Of a DNA stretch of 64,000 nt, positions 8,013 to 17,726 are shown piece after piece; within the stretch, counting starts at the first letter, position 1, and every line of letters begins with the position of its first letter. Source of the stretch: Bradyrhizobium sp. URHD0069. Lineage in GTDB: Bacteria > Pseudomonadota > Alphaproteobacteria > Rhizobiales > Xanthobacteraceae. Under the pieces are notes generated by a model. That model was given only the letters and a program-made list of their open reading frames with translations. It made no database searches and had not been told where the DNA came from. Made by a program: the position numbers and the translations under genes. The DNA is taken from positions 1 to 64,000 of the forward strand of contig NZ_JNIJ01000029.1 of NCBI RefSeq assembly GCF_000701345.1, given 5' to 3'.

Positions 8013-8942
8013 ATGGCGATCGCTGAAACCCAAGTTTACCTGCCACAGGCGCCGCGGCCCAGGCTCCGGCTGCTCGAGGACGAGCGTTGGCTCGCATTCG
8101 TGCTGCTGGTGCCGACCCTGGTGCTGCTCGGTATGTTCATCGCCTATCCGTTCGTGCGCGGCATCCTGCTGTCGGTGAGCAGTGCGCGCGTGGGTGTGCC
8201 CGGCGACTTCGTCGGCCTCGCCAACTTCTACAAGATCTTCAATGACGGGATCTTTCGCACCTCGGCCTACAACACCTTCGTCTATACGGGTGTGACCACC
8301 GTCTTCAAGCTGGCGCTCGGATTGTGGCTGGCCATGCTGCTCAACCGTAATTTCCGCGGCAAGGCTTTCACCCGTGCTTTCATCCTGCTGCCCTTCATCA
8401 TCCCGACCGTGCTTTCGACTTTCGCCTGGAAGTGGATGTTCGACCCGACATTTAGCGTGCTCAATTGGCTCCTCTATCATCTCGGCCTGATCACCAGTCG
8501 GATCAATTGGCTGGGCGATCCAGACCTCGCCATGATCTCGATCATCATCGTCAACATCTGGCGCGGGGTGCCGTTCTTCGCCATCAGCCTGCTTGCCGGC
8601 CTGCAGACCATCAGTCCCGAACTCAACGAGGCCGCCGCCATCGACGGCGCCAAGCCGTGGCAGCGGTTCTGGCACGTCACCTGGCCGCTGCTGCTGCCCG
8701 TGACCATGGTCGTGGTGTTGTTCTCGGTGATTCAGACGTTCGCCGACTTCCAGATCGTCTATGTGATGACAGGCGGCGGACCAGCCAACGCAACGCACCT
8801 GTTCGCCACCTACGCCTATCAGATCGGCATCGGCACCGGCATTTTGAGCGAGGGCGCCGCGATCGCGCTCGCCATGTTTCCGATCCTGTTTCTGGTCGTC
8901 ATCATCCAACTTCTCTACATCCGTCGCGTAGAGGTCCGCTGA
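8013..8942 (+). CDS. sugar ABC transporter permease (UgpA/MalF type)
   Basis: A 309-residue inner-membrane protein with about six hydrophobic segments. The cytoplasmic EAA loop is EAAAIDGAKPWQRFWHVTWP near residue 210, which docks on the ATPase. RBS GAGGTGAAGCGAA precedes the ATG. The stop is followed after 3 bases by the next permease gene, so the two are translationally close. It forms the heterodimeric channel with the product of 8946-9797. Confidence 0.93.
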   Translation: MAIAETQVYLPQAPRPRLRLLEDERWLAFVLLVPTLVLLGMFIAYPFVRGILLSVSSARVGVPGDFVGLANFYKIFNDGIFRTSAYNTFVYTGVTTVFKLALGLWLAMLLNRNFRGKAFTRAFILLPFIIPTVLSTFAWKWMFDPTFSVLNWLLYHLGLITSRINWLGDPDLAMISIIIVNIWRGVPFFAISLLAGLQTISPELNEAAAIDGAKPWQRFWHVTWPLLLPVTMVVVLFSVIQTFADFQIVYVMTGGGPANATHLFATYAYQIGIGTGILSEGAAIALAMFPILFLVVIIQLLYIRRVEVR

Positions 8943-8945
8943 GCC

Positions 8946-9797
8946 ATGATCGAAGGTGCAATCTGGCGAAAGTGGGTGTTCTTCTACGTCCCGATGGCGC
9001 TGTTCCTGCTTTTCCTGCTGTTCCCGTTCTACTGGATGGTGATCACTTCGGTGCGGCCGGATGGCGAGCTTTACCGACCCTGGAATTCGATCAACTACAA
9101 TCCGTTCTGGACCTGGAAACCGACCTTGGACCACGTCAGATACCTGTTCGAGGAGACGCTGTTTGCATCGTGGCTGTGGAACACGACGTTCATCGCGCTC
9201 GCGTCAACCGCTATCTCGCTCGTGTGTGGCGTGTTCGCCGGCTATGCTCTGTCGCGGCTGAACTTTCCATTTGCCGGCAGCCTGGGCACCGGCATCTTCA
9301 TCACCTATCTGGTGCCCCAGACGCTGCTGTTCATTCCGCTGGCCGAGATCATCCGCAACTATCGGCTGGGTGACACGCCCTGGTCACTGATTCTGACCTA
9401 TCCGACCTTTCTGATTCCGTTCTGCACCTGGCTCATGATGGGTTACTTCAAGGCAGTGCCCAAGGAGCTCGAGGAATGCGCGCGCATTGACGGCGCCTCG
9501 CGCTGGCAGGCCATGCTCTACATCGTCATTCCGGTGGCGATCCCGGGCATCCTCTCGGCCGGCATCTTCGCTTTCACGCTGTCGTGGAACGAGTTCATCT
9601 ATGCACTTGTCTTCCTGTCCTCGCCTGAGCAGAAGACCGTGCCGGTGGGCGTCACATCGGAGCTGATCCGCGGCGATGTATTCTTCTGGGGACCGCTGAT
9701 GGCTGGCGCCCTGCTCGGATCGATCCCGGTTGCGATCGCCTATTCGCTTTTCGTCGAGCACTACGTCGCGGGATTGACCGGATCGGTGAAGGGCTGA
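8946..9797 (+). CDS. sugar ABC transporter permease (UgpE/MalG type)
   Basis: A 283-residue permease with roughly six membrane segments. The EAA loop is ECARIDGASRWQAMLYIVIP near residues 178-197, with a hydrophobic N-terminal segment (FYVPMALFLLFLLFPFYW). It begins 3 bases after the previous gene. It is the second half of the CUT1 channel. Confidence 0.93.
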   Translation: MIEGAIWRKWVFFYVPMALFLLFLLFPFYWMVITSVRPDGELYRPWNSINYNPFWTWKPTLDHVRYLFEETLFASWLWNTTFIALASTAISLVCGVFAGYALSRLNFPFAGSLGTGIFITYLVPQTLLFIPLAEIIRNYRLGDTPWSLILTYPTFLIPFCTWLMMGYFKAVPKELEECARIDGASRWQAMLYIVIPVAIPGILSAGIFAFTLSWNEFIYALVFLSSPEQKTVPVGVTSELIRGDVFFWGPLMAGALLGSIPVAIAYSLFVEHYVAGLTGSVKG

Positions 9798-9870
9798 CAG
9801 CACCCGGGATCATCGGGATTGGAAAGCGCGCATGCAATGCGCACAGGGGTCGGGAGGCGGGTGAGATCGA

Positions 9871-10962
9871 ATGGGACAGGTCGTCCTCAAGGGGATCAAC
9901 AAGTTCTACGAGAGTGTGCACGCTGTCAAAGACGTCAATCTGCAGATCCGCGACAAGGAGTTCGTGGTGTTCGTCGGACCGTCCGGCTGCGGCAAGACCA
10001 CGACGCTCAGGATGATCGCCGGGCTAGAGGCGATCAGCTCCGGCGATATTTCAATCGACGGCAACGTGATCAATGCACTGGCGCCCATGGACCGCGACAT
10101 CGCCATGGTGTTCCAGAACTATGCGCTCTACCCGCACATGAGCGTGTACGACAACATGGCGTTCGGCCTGAAGATGCGCAAATTCGAAAAGCCCGAAATT
10201 GACAAGCGCGTGCGCGAGGCCGCCGACATCCTCGGCATCGGCGAATTGCTGAAGCGCAAGCCGCGCCAGCTCTCCGGCGGCCAGCGCCAGCGCGTGGCGT
10301 TAGGCCGTGCCATCGTGCGCCACCCCCGCGTGTTCCTGTTCGACGAGCCGCTGTCGAACCTCGATGCCAAGCTGCGGGTGCAGATGCGCGTTGAGCTCAA
10401 GAAGCTGCATCTGCGTCTCGGTACCACCGCCATTTACGTCACCCACGATCAGGTCGAGGCCATGACGCTGGGTGACCGGGTCGTCGTCATGAAGGACGGC
10501 GTGGTGCAGCAGGTGGGGGAGCCGCTCGAGCTGTACAATCAGCCCGCCAACAAGTTCGTCGCCGGCTTCATCGGCTCCCCGGCCATGAATTTCGCCACCG
10601 TTACAGTGACCGAAGCGAACGGATCGCTGATCGCCGAAAACTCCGGCTTGCGCATTAAGCTGCCGGACGAGACCGCGCAGCGCCTGCGCGGCCATGTCGG
10701 CCGCGAGGTCACGCTCGGCGTGCGCCCGGAGGACCTCACCGTGGCGGACACCGCCGATCTTGACCACCCGTGCTTCGATGCTGTGATCGAGGTGGTCGAG
10801 CAACTCGGCTCGGAAATCCTGCTCGATATGAAGGTCGGCGAGGGTGTCATGGTGGCGAGCATCGAGCCGACCGCGCGGGTGAAGGTGCGCGACAAGCTGC
10901 GCGTCGCCATGCGCCCTTCCAGGCTGCACGTTTTTGACGCGAAGACTGAGGCGGCAATCTAA
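9871..10962 (+). CDS. sugar ABC transporter ATP-binding protein (UgpC/MalK type)
   Basis: A 363-residue ATPase. Walker A is GPSGCGKTT at 36-44, the Q-loop is at Gln82, the signature LSGGQRQR is at 134-141 and Walker B FLFDEP ends at 160. A C-terminal OB-type regulatory domain (TOBE) follows from ~240 and contains VTLGVRPEDL. It sits 73 bases after the second permease and completes the importer. Some CUT1 ATPases serve more than one importer, so it may also act with others. Confidence 0.94.
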   Translation: MGQVVLKGINKFYESVHAVKDVNLQIRDKEFVVFVGPSGCGKTTTLRMIAGLEAISSGDISIDGNVINALAPMDRDIAMVFQNYALYPHMSVYDNMAFGLKMRKFEKPEIDKRVREAADILGIGELLKRKPRQLSGGQRQRVALGRAIVRHPRVFLFDEPLSNLDAKLRVQMRVELKKLHLRLGTTAIYVTHDQVEAMTLGDRVVVMKDGVVQQVGEPLELYNQPANKFVAGFIGSPAMNFATVTVTEANGSLIAENSGLRIKLPDETAQRLRGHVGREVTLGVRPEDLTVADTADLDHPCFDAVIEVVEQLGSEILLDMKVGEGVMVASIEPTARVKVRDKLRVAMRPSRLHVFDAKTEAAI

Positions 10963-11190
10963 CGCCGGCACTGACAGGGAGGTTACCGGTTTTGAGCGAA
11001 TTCCCCTCACCGCCCCTGCCTGGCGCATCGGTACTTTCGGCGATGCCTGAAGGGCTATCGCCCAAAATCGGCCCTATACTTTCCATCCTCCAGCCTTGCT
11101 TTGGTCAAAACGGCATTGGGGAGTGTCTACCTGGGCGGAAGTCCCACCACCGCCCCATTCAGTTGGCAGCAAACTGGGCAGGAGGCGCCC
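10963..11190. other. intergenic, 228 bases
   Basis: Between the ABC operon and the coiled-coil protein gene. No terminator with a T-run was seen. The ribosome-binding site GGAGG for the next gene is at its right edge. Confidence 0.4.
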
Positions 11191-12033
11191 ATGGATTCCG
11201 CGGCGGACACCAAGCAAACTGATCCACACGATGTTAGTCCGGGACTGTCCACGCAAGAGGTAGAGCTGGTGGCGCGCGCCGATGAACGGCTCGCGCATGC
11301 TTATGAACAGATCGCGCGCGCCGATGAACAGCTCGCGCGTGTCACTGAACAGATTTCCAAGCTAGAGCACGATGCCGCGAGCCATTCTTCGGATCCGAAG
11401 AAGCCCGAGGACACGGTTCGTCGGCCATCGCGTGGCAGGCCGGCGCTACGCGGCTTCATCGGCCTGCTGTTGACAGCGTGCATCTGTGTCGCTGCCTTCG
11501 CTTCGCAGTCCTCTGGCGAGACGGCCAGGCTGATGATCTCCCGGTGGGCACCGCAACTGATCTCGGCTTCGTCGTTGCCGCTGGAAAAACCGGAGCTCGC
11601 CGCCCAGCCGAGCCCGCCTACTGTTCAGGTGGCTGCGGCGGATGCAGCACTTTCGCAATTGCCACCTCCGGCTCAGACCGCACCGCAAGACGTGGCGCCG
11701 GCAGCCGCCCCGATCCCTCCCGAGCTGACGCAGTTGCTCCAGACGATGGCGCGTGATCTCGCAAACGTGCAGCAAGGGATCGAGCAGCTCAAGACCAGCC
11801 AGGAAGAATTGGCCCGCGAAAATGCCAGGACCGCCGAGCAGCTCAAGGCGAGCCAGGAGCAAATGGCGCGCGCGATCGCCAACGCCTCCGAGCAGAACCA
11901 GCGGCCCAGGACATCAGCGGCTCCGCCACCGCCGATTGCCACCCCCACGCGTAAGCCCGCATCGACGCCTCCGACGACGCAAGCCAGAGCGCAAACGCGG
12001 GCGCCAGTGCAGTTACGGCCCGGACAACAGTAG
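11191..12033 (+). CDS. single-pass membrane protein with coiled coils, unknown function
   Basis: A 280-residue protein if started at the ATG at 11191, which has GGAGG seven bases upstream; an upstream in-frame start at 11101 lacks one. The order is an N-terminal helical stretch with near-repeats (RADERLAHAYEQ, RADEQLARVTEQ), a basic segment, and one membrane helix (GFIGLLLTACICVAAFA, around residues 90-110 from this start). Next come a Pro/Ala-rich linker, a second coiled coil (QQGIEQLKTSQEELAREN, TAEQLKASQEQMAR) and a Pro/Arg-rich tail. It resembles hypothetical proteins common in Bradyrhizobium; no function can be assigned. Confidence 0.7.
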   Translation: MDSAADTKQTDPHDVSPGLSTQEVELVARADERLAHAYEQIARADEQLARVTEQISKLEHDAASHSSDPKKPEDTVRRPSRGRPALRGFIGLLLTACICVAAFASQSSGETARLMISRWAPQLISASSLPLEKPELAAQPSPPTVQVAAADAALSQLPPPAQTAPQDVAPAAAPIPPELTQLLQTMARDLANVQQGIEQLKTSQEELARENARTAEQLKASQEQMARAIANASEQNQRPRTSAAPPPPIATPTRKPASTPPTTQARAQTRAPVQLRPGQQ

Positions 12034-12088
12034 CTTTCATCGGCGGCGAGCAAGCGGTGGCGCTTGACTTAACTGAGACATCAAGCCT

Positions 12089-12160
12089 GATCGCATCGGG
12101 CCGGCCATCGACCTGAAGACCGCCGAGGCACTCGGCATCGATATCCCAGCGACGCTGCCC
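12089..12160 (+). pseudogene. C-terminal remnant of an ABC substrate-binding protein gene
   Basis: The frame from 12089 reads DRIGPAIDLKTAEALGIDIP followed by ATLPGRA. This matches the conserved C-terminus (NLKTAKALGL..P.TLLARA) of the TrpX/YtfQ-like putative ABC substrate-binding proteins abundant in rhizobia. Nothing upstream in frame belongs to that family, so about 300 residues are missing. It lies in the gap between the coiled-coil gene and the 3' end of the giant kinase gene. Confidence 0.6.
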
Positions 12161-12204
12161 GGGCGCGCCGCCGCCCGTTCCTTTGACGGATTGCGTGCGC
12201 AACC

Positions 12205-15200
12205 TCACGATATAGTTTCTGCGTCCACCGGCAGGGTGAACTGAAACGTGGCACCGTGGGGTAGGTTTGCCGTGGCCCATAGCCGACCACTGTGGGTCTC
12301 GATGATCGAACGGCAGATCGAGAGGCCCATGCCCATGCCGCTGGCTTTGGTGGTGAAGAAGGCATCGAATAGCCGGTCCGCGTTTTCGGCGGAGATCCCG
12401 ACGCCGCAATCGGTCACACTTACGAGCACTTCTTTTGTCTCGTGCTGGCCTGATCGGATCACCAGTTCGCGCGGCCGATCCGTGACCGGTTGCATCGCTT
12501 CAATGCCATTCATCACCAGGTTGATGATCACCTGCTGCAGTTGGACCCGATCACCAAGGATCATGGGTAGAGCCGGTGCCAACTCCATTCCCAACAATAC
12601 CTGATGGCTGATCAGCTCACGCTGCACCAACGGGATGGTCTCCCTCACGACGTCATTGACGTCGAGCGGCACTCTCTCAATATCGGCCTTGTTGGCGAGC
12701 GCCCGGACGCGCCGGATCACCTCGCTCGCCCGATTGCCGTCGTCGATGATCCATTCCACCGAGCGGTGCGCTGCATCCAGGTCGGGAATTCCGCGGTCGA
12801 GCCAGCGCAAACAGGCCTCGGCGTTGGCGACGACGCCGGCGAGCGGCTGGTTTACTTCGTGGGCGATCGAGGCTGCCAGCTGCCCGATCGTAGTAACGCG
12901 ATTGACGTGCGCGAGCTCCATTTGGGCATCGAGGAGGCGCTGCTCGCTGGCGCGCAGCTTCTCTTCTGCCTGCTTGCGGTCGGTCATGTCGATGACAAAG
13001 GCAACCCCTTCGTCTCGTTTCCATTCGAACAGCGCGGCGGCGATCAGAACCGGCACGCGGCTGCCATCCTTGCGGAAATATTCCTTCTCGAAAGGCTTGC
13101 AGGTCCCGGTCGCGCTCAGCTGGGTCAACGCATCTTGGTCGGCGGGGGCCCACTCGGCGGGTGTCAGCTCCAGCCACCGTATTCGACCCGAGATAAGCTC
13201 TTCACGGCTGTAGCCCAGCGTGTCGAGAAACGCTTCGTTTGCATCGATGATCCGGCCCTGAACATCCCAGATCGCGATCCCGATGATATTCGAATCGACC
13301 AGGTGGCGAATCCTGGCCTCCCGTTCCTGGAGATCGCTGTACAGACGGGCGTTCTCCAGCGAGATCGCCGCTTGAGATGCCAGCAATTCCAGTACCGAGA
13401 TCCGGGAGGGCGTGAACACGTGCGATGCCAGGTTGTTCTCGAGATAGAGCACTCCGATCAGCTTGGCCTGCTTCACCAGGGGCAGACAGAGGATCGACCG
13501 GGCACGCTTCTGGCAGATGTACTCATCAGCCAGAAACGGATTCTGCGCTGAGGCGTCGTCGAGGATCACGCTTTCCCGCGTGTGGATCACGGTGTGGAGC
13601 ACGGATTCGGGGAGCTCGGCCGGTGACACGGCCGTCTGGCGCAGCGTGACCTCAACCTGGCCTCGGCCGGCCGTCGCTTCCGCCGCGATCCGTGGCTCGT
13701 CGCCTTCAAACAGGATGAGCAGGCCGCGCTCGGCGCCGGCATGTTCGACCGCGATCCGCAGCAGCGTCTTGATGAGCTCACCGAGGACGATTTCGCCGGA
13801 CACAGCCTGCGAAGCCTTGACCACCGTCCCGACATCCAGCCGCCCGACGGGCGCGCCAATCGTAGTGGTGGGAGATGCAGAGACGGGTGCGTCGCGGAGA
13901 TGCCGATGAAGCTGTTCGAGTTGCCGCACCTTGCCATCGGCTCCCCAGCGCAGATAGCCGTAGCGGGCGTCCTGCAAATACACGCGGGCAATCTTCTCGA
14001 AGCCACGCGCCGCATAGAAGCGGGAAGCCAATTCATTGGCGAGCGCCTCATTGTGAATAAAGCCGTTTGTGCGAGCCGAACGGATGGCCTGTTCGTAGAG
14101 GCGCTCGGCATCGAGTTCCCGGCCTTCGATCCGCGCGATCTCGGCGCCGACCAGCGCGGCGCGGTTCTCGAAATTGTCCGGGCAATTCGCCGCCCAGATT
14201 TCAAGCTGTCGGTGGTGCGCGACCAGAGCCTCGACATGCTGTTGTCGCCGGTCGGCCGCTGCTGACTCGCAGGATGCCGCTTGCGAGAGTGCACCGTAGA
14301 AATGACACTCTGCCGTTTCGAACATCGACGGCGATGTCCACAGCAGCCGTTGCGCCTTCGATGAGGCCTCGAGGGCCGAAGCATAGTCCCCGGCAAAGAA
14401 GCGAGCTTGCAGCTTGCGGATCCAGTACCAGCCCTCGGCCAGCGCCAGATCCGGGTTACCGGAGAAACGACGCTCCATCCGAAGCTCGTCAAACTGCTCA
14501 TCGTCAAAGCAACCGAAATTCGGCGTCGAACCGCGGAGCGTCCGAATGAGCCCGAGCTGCGCGGCGATGGAGTCAATGGCAAGACCGAACCGCATCTTCT
14601 GCGCAAACGCGAGACCGCGCTCGGCTTCGCCTTGCACCTCATCGAGTGGATCGCCCGCCGCAAGAAGGTTCGTGTTCAGGTGGCTGCAGCAGTACGCCGC
14701 AAAAGTGAGGTCACCGTTCCTGTTTGCAGCCTCGAATCCCCGACGCAGCAAATCGCGGCCAGTCCGGACATGTCTCGTCCAGGGCGTGACTATACTTCCA
14801 AAATTCAGATAGATCCTGGCCTGGAAGCGCTTGAGCCCGCGCTGTTCGACCAGTTCATAGCCGAGCCGGCCGAATCGAAATCCGGCCTGGTAGTCGCCGA
14901 AGCGCGGTCCGGCGAGTAAGCCAAGCACTACATAGGCGAAGCACGAGCCGTCACAGTTGCCGCCCTCGAGGCTGAGATTGACGGCCCGACAGATGACCAG
15001 GGAAAGTAGGTTCGTATCCGTATGCCAGGCAGGCGGCCCGAGCTTGGTCAGGACATCAAGGGTCGCGAGCGATGCTGCATCGCTCATTAAGGGCAGATCA
15101 ATGAGCCTCTCGATCGTGCGGGAGCCGACCTGGGACCAGATCCGCTCATACTCGCGCCGCGCCTCATCTTCCGTCGGGTGCGGCGACCAGTCGATGCCCA

Positions 15201-17706
15201 GACGCCGGAGATAGTCGAGACCGACGGCGATCGCGCGGCTGCCCTGATCGAGGGTCGTGTACAGATCCGCCCGCAGGCAGGCGACGCTGGCGCGTTCGAC
15301 TGTCGTTACGGCGCGCGCCGACAGCGCCGCCAGGCGCTGTTCCGCTTCCGCCAGCGCGCCGGTGAGGAACTCGCATTCGGCCCGGTGCAGCTCCAGCGCA
15401 AAGATGAGTCCGTGCCGGTGCTCCCACGAGTCTTCCGGCAACAGGGCCGCACCGGCGCTGAGATAAGTGAGCGCGGAGGCGTAGGCGGTACTGGCCTTGG
15501 CGCGCCGGCCCGCTAGCAGGTTGAGTTCGGCGAGCTCTTCACGCTCGTCGCGTGAGGTGATCAGGGCGGTGCCGCGGTTGAGCTGATTGACGATTTCGAA
15601 GATCAGCTCCTCCCGCTGCTCTGGTAACGTCTGAGCCAGGAGGAGCCGGCCAATCAGAAGATGGAATTCGGCGCGCAATTCGTCCGAGAGCAGGGAATAG
15701 GCGGCTTCCTGCATTCGGTCGTGCGCGAACTTGTAGGCCTCCGCCGGTCGCTCGACCAGACCGAGGCGGACTGCGGGCCATAAAGCCGCGTCGACCTGCT
15801 CCTGCGACGACTGCAGGACAATCGAAAGCATTGTGGTCCCGGCGATGTTGCCGAGGCAGGCGAAGTACTGCAACGCAGCCTGGGTCTGGATGGGCAGGCG
15901 GGTTAACTTCCCAACCATGAGGTCGACCACATTGTCGGTGTATCCCTTGGCGTGAAGACGATCGATATCCCAGCGCCAGCCAGCCACGTCATGATAGAAG
16001 CGGAGCAGCCCTTCTTCGGCGAGTGCGGAAATGAATTGAATGGCGAAAAACGGGTTGCCATCCGTCTTTTGGTGCACCAGTTGCGCCAGCAGGGCGACGC
16101 TTTCCGGCTCGCAGCGAAGCGTGTCCGCAATCAACTGCCCGAGGTGCTCATGGGCGAGCGGCGCAAGACTAATCTCCTGCACGAACGGTCCCGCCTTGCG
16201 GATAGCATCGAGCGTGCGAAGAAGCGGATGAGAAGGACCGATCTCGTTGTCCCGGTAGGCGCCGACCAGCAGCAGGTGCCGCACTTCCGGGTGCGTAACC
16301 AGATGCTCAAGTAGGTCGAGCGTTGCTGCATCAAGCCATTGCAAATCGTCGACGAACAGCGCGAGCGGGTGCTCCTTGCTCGCGAACACCCCGAGGAAGC
16401 GCCGGAAAACCATCTGGAAGCGGTTCTGCGCGTCCCGCGGCGGCTGGTCCGCGACCGGCGGCTGTTTCCCAATCACGAGCTCCAGCTCGGGAACGAGGTT
16501 CACGATGAGCTGTCCGTTCGGGCCGAGCGCCTCGCTCAGGGAGTCCCGCCACCGGCCAAGCTCGGCCTCGCTCTGGCTGAGAAGCGAGCGGACGAGGGTC
16601 TGGAAGGCTTGGCCCAGGGTGGCGTAAGGGATGTCGCGCTTGTACTGGTCGAACTTGCCGGAGGCGAACAAGCCACGCGACGGGACGAGCACCTTGTGCA
16701 ACTCATTCACCACCGAGGACTTGCCAATCCCGGAATATCCGGAGACGAGCACGAGTTCCACGGTGCCGTTCGCCACCACTCGGTCGAAGGAAGCGAGCAG
16801 CGTCTCGATCTCGCGCTCCCGGCCGTAAAGCTTCTCCGGAATCAGCAGCCGGTCCGAAACGTCGTGCGTGCCCAGCGGAAATGGCCCGATACGGCCATGC
16901 GACTCCCATTCCGCCAGGCCGCGCCGCAGATCGGCTTCGACACCCGCGGCGGTCTGGTAGCGCGCCTCGGGGGTCTTGGCGAGGAGCTTCATCACGATGG
17001 CCGAGAGCGGCTCCGGGATGCCGGCGACTCGCTCGTCGGGCGCCATCGCTTGCCGCGCGATATGGCAGTGCACCCACTCCATCGGATCGGCGGCGGTGAA
17101 AGGGAGTTGCCCCGTCAGCATTTCGTAGAAGGTGACACCGAGTGCATAGAGATCGCTGCGGGAGTCCACCGAGCGGTTCATCCGGCCGGTTTGTTCCGGC
17201 GCCATGTAGGCCAGCGTCCCGGCGATCACCTCCGGCGGCGCGGGGGCCTGGTGCTCGCGCGGCAGACGCGAGGCAATGCCGAACCCCGTCAGCCACACGC
17301 CGCCGCTTGCCGTGTCGACCAGGATATTTGCCGGCTTGATGTCCTTATGAATAAGGCCTCGCTCATGGACTCGGCGAAGCGCCCCCGCGACAGAGATCGC
17401 AATGCGCAGGAAATGCGATGTGTCCAGCGGCCGGCCAAGCAATCGATCAACCGGCGCACCGCCGGGATCCTCAAGCACCAGCGTCATGCGGCCGTCGTAG
17501 CGCGTAAGCGCGACGGGTCGCGCCGCCCAGTCAGCGTCAAGTTCGGCTTTGAGCGCATATTCGTGTTGAAGCCGCTCGACGCAACCGAGCGAGGTTTCTG
17601 CCGCGGCAACAAGCAGGACCGGAGCCAAACCGTTGCCGGAGCCCCGGTAGAGAGCGATGTCTCCCTCTCTCAACGGCGAGAATGCGTAGCCCGAGAGCCC
17701 GTTCAC
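12205..17706 (-). CDS. trifunctional Ser/Thr kinase-like / AAA ATPase / sensor histidine kinase
   Basis: A 1833-residue signalling protein. A protein-kinase fold (about 10-270) contains HKDIKPAN at 120-127 and MAPEQ at 168-172, but the DFG motif reads GFG (141-143) and no glycine-rich loop is visible. An AAA/NACHT-like ATPase follows, with GREREIETL at ~295 and the P-loop GYSGIGKS at 323-330. Its Walker B is FVDDLQWLD near 450. A long TPR-like helical region leads to a GAF domain (~1300-1470), a PAS domain (~1480-1600) and a histidine kinase. The kinase has the phospho-acceptor His1616 (AHEVNQPL), an N-box near 1733 and G boxes DCGVGI and GMGMGL. No membrane segment is evident, so the sensor is probably cytoplasmic. 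The start is GTG with GGAGG. No response regulator is adjacent. Confidence 0.9.
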   Translation of the reverse strand: MNGLSGYAFSPLREGDIALYRGSGNGLAPVLLVAAAETSLGCVERLQHEYALKAELDADWAARPVALTRYDGRMTLVLEDPGGAPVDRLLGRPLDTSHFLRIAISVAGALRRVHERGLIHKDIKPANILVDTASGGVWLTGFGIASRLPREHQAPAPPEVIAGTLAYMAPEQTGRMNRSVDSRSDLYALGVTFYEMLTGQLPFTAADPMEWVHCHIARQAMAPDERVAGIPEPLSAIVMKLLAKTPEARYQTAAGVEADLRRGLAEWESHGRIGPFPLGTHDVSDRLLIPEKLYGREREIETLLASFDRVVANGTVELVLVSGYSGIGKSSVVNELHKVLVPSRGLFASGKFDQYKRDIPYATLGQAFQTLVRSLLSQSEAELGRWRDSLSEALGPNGQLIVNLVPELELVIGKQPPVADQPPRDAQNRFQMVFRRFLGVFASKEHPLALFVDDLQWLDAATLDLLEHLVTHPEVRHLLLVGAYRDNEIGPSHPLLRTLDAIRKAGPFVQEISLAPLAHEHLGQLIADTLRCEPESVALLAQLVHQKTDGNPFFAIQFISALAEEGLLRFYHDVAGWRWDIDRLHAKGYTDNVVDLMVGKLTRLPIQTQAALQYFACLGNIAGTTMLSIVLQSSQEQVDAALWPAVRLGLVERPAEAYKFAHDRMQEAAYSLLSDELRAEFHLLIGRLLLAQTLPEQREELIFEIVNQLNRGTALITSRDEREELAELNLLAGRRAKASTAYASALTYLSAGAALLPEDSWEHRHGLIFALELHRAECEFLTGALAEAEQRLAALSARAVTTVERASVACLRADLYTTLDQGSRAIAVGLDYLRRLGIDWSPHPTEDEARREYERIWSQVGSRTIERLIDLPLMSDAASLATLDVLTKLGPPAWHTDTNLLSLVICRAVNLSLEGGNCDGSCFAYVVLGLLAGPRFGDYQAGFRFGRLGYELVEQRGLKRFQARIYLNFGSIVTPWTRHVRTGRDLLRRGFEAANRNGDLTFAAYCCSHLNTNLLAAGDPLDEVQGEAERGLAFAQKMRFGLAIDSIAAQLGLIRTLRGSTPNFGCFDDEQFDELRMERRFSGNPDLALAEGWYWIRKLQARFFAGDYASALEASSKAQRLLWTSPSMFETAECHFYGALSQAASCESAAADRRQQHVEALVAHHRQLEIWAANCPDNFENRAALVGAEIARIEGRELDAERLYEQAIRSARTNGFIHNEALANELASRFYAARGFEKIARVYLQDARYGYLRWGADGKVRQLEQLHRHLRDAPVSASPTTTIGAPVGRLDVGTVVKASQAVSGEIVLGELIKTLLRIAVEHAGAERGLLILFEGDEPRIAAEATAGRGQVEVTLRQTAVSPAELPESVLHTVIHTRESVILDDASAQNPFLADEYICQKRARSILCLPLVKQAKLIGVLYLENNLASHVFTPSRISVLELLASQAAISLENARLYSDLQEREARIRHLVDSNIIGIAIWDVQGRIIDANEAFLDTLGYSREELISGRIRWLELTPAEWAPADQDALTQLSATGTCKPFEKEYFRKDGSRVPVLIAAALFEWKRDEGVAFVIDMTDRKQAEEKLRASEQRLLDAQMELAHVNRVTTIGQLAASIAHEVNQPLAGVVANAEACLRWLDRGIPDLDAAHRSVEWIIDDGNRASEVIRRVRALANKADIERVPLDVNDVVRETIPLVQRELISHQVLLGMELAPALPMILGDRVQLQQVIINLVMNGIEAMQPVTDRPRELVIRSGQHETKEVLVSVTDCGVGISAENADRLFDAFFTTKASGMGMGLSICRSIIETHSGRLWATANLPHGATFQFTLPVDAETIS

Positions 17707-17711
17707 GACGG

Positions 17712-17726
17712 CCTCCTGCCAGGAGG
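17712..17726 (-). promoter_or_regulatory. hairpin enclosing the ribosome-binding site of the giant kinase gene
   Basis: On the mRNA strand CCUCCU pairs with AGGAGG around a GGC loop. The 3' arm is the Shine-Dalgarno sequence itself, five bases before the GUG start. This would hold the site closed until melted or bound, giving low or conditional translation. Confidence 0.55.

Noticed and set aside
7977..9134. 385-codon minus-strand frame opposite the two ABC permease genes
   Set aside because: His/Asp/Gln-rich nonsense translation typical of antisense of hydrophobic proteins; no start signal.
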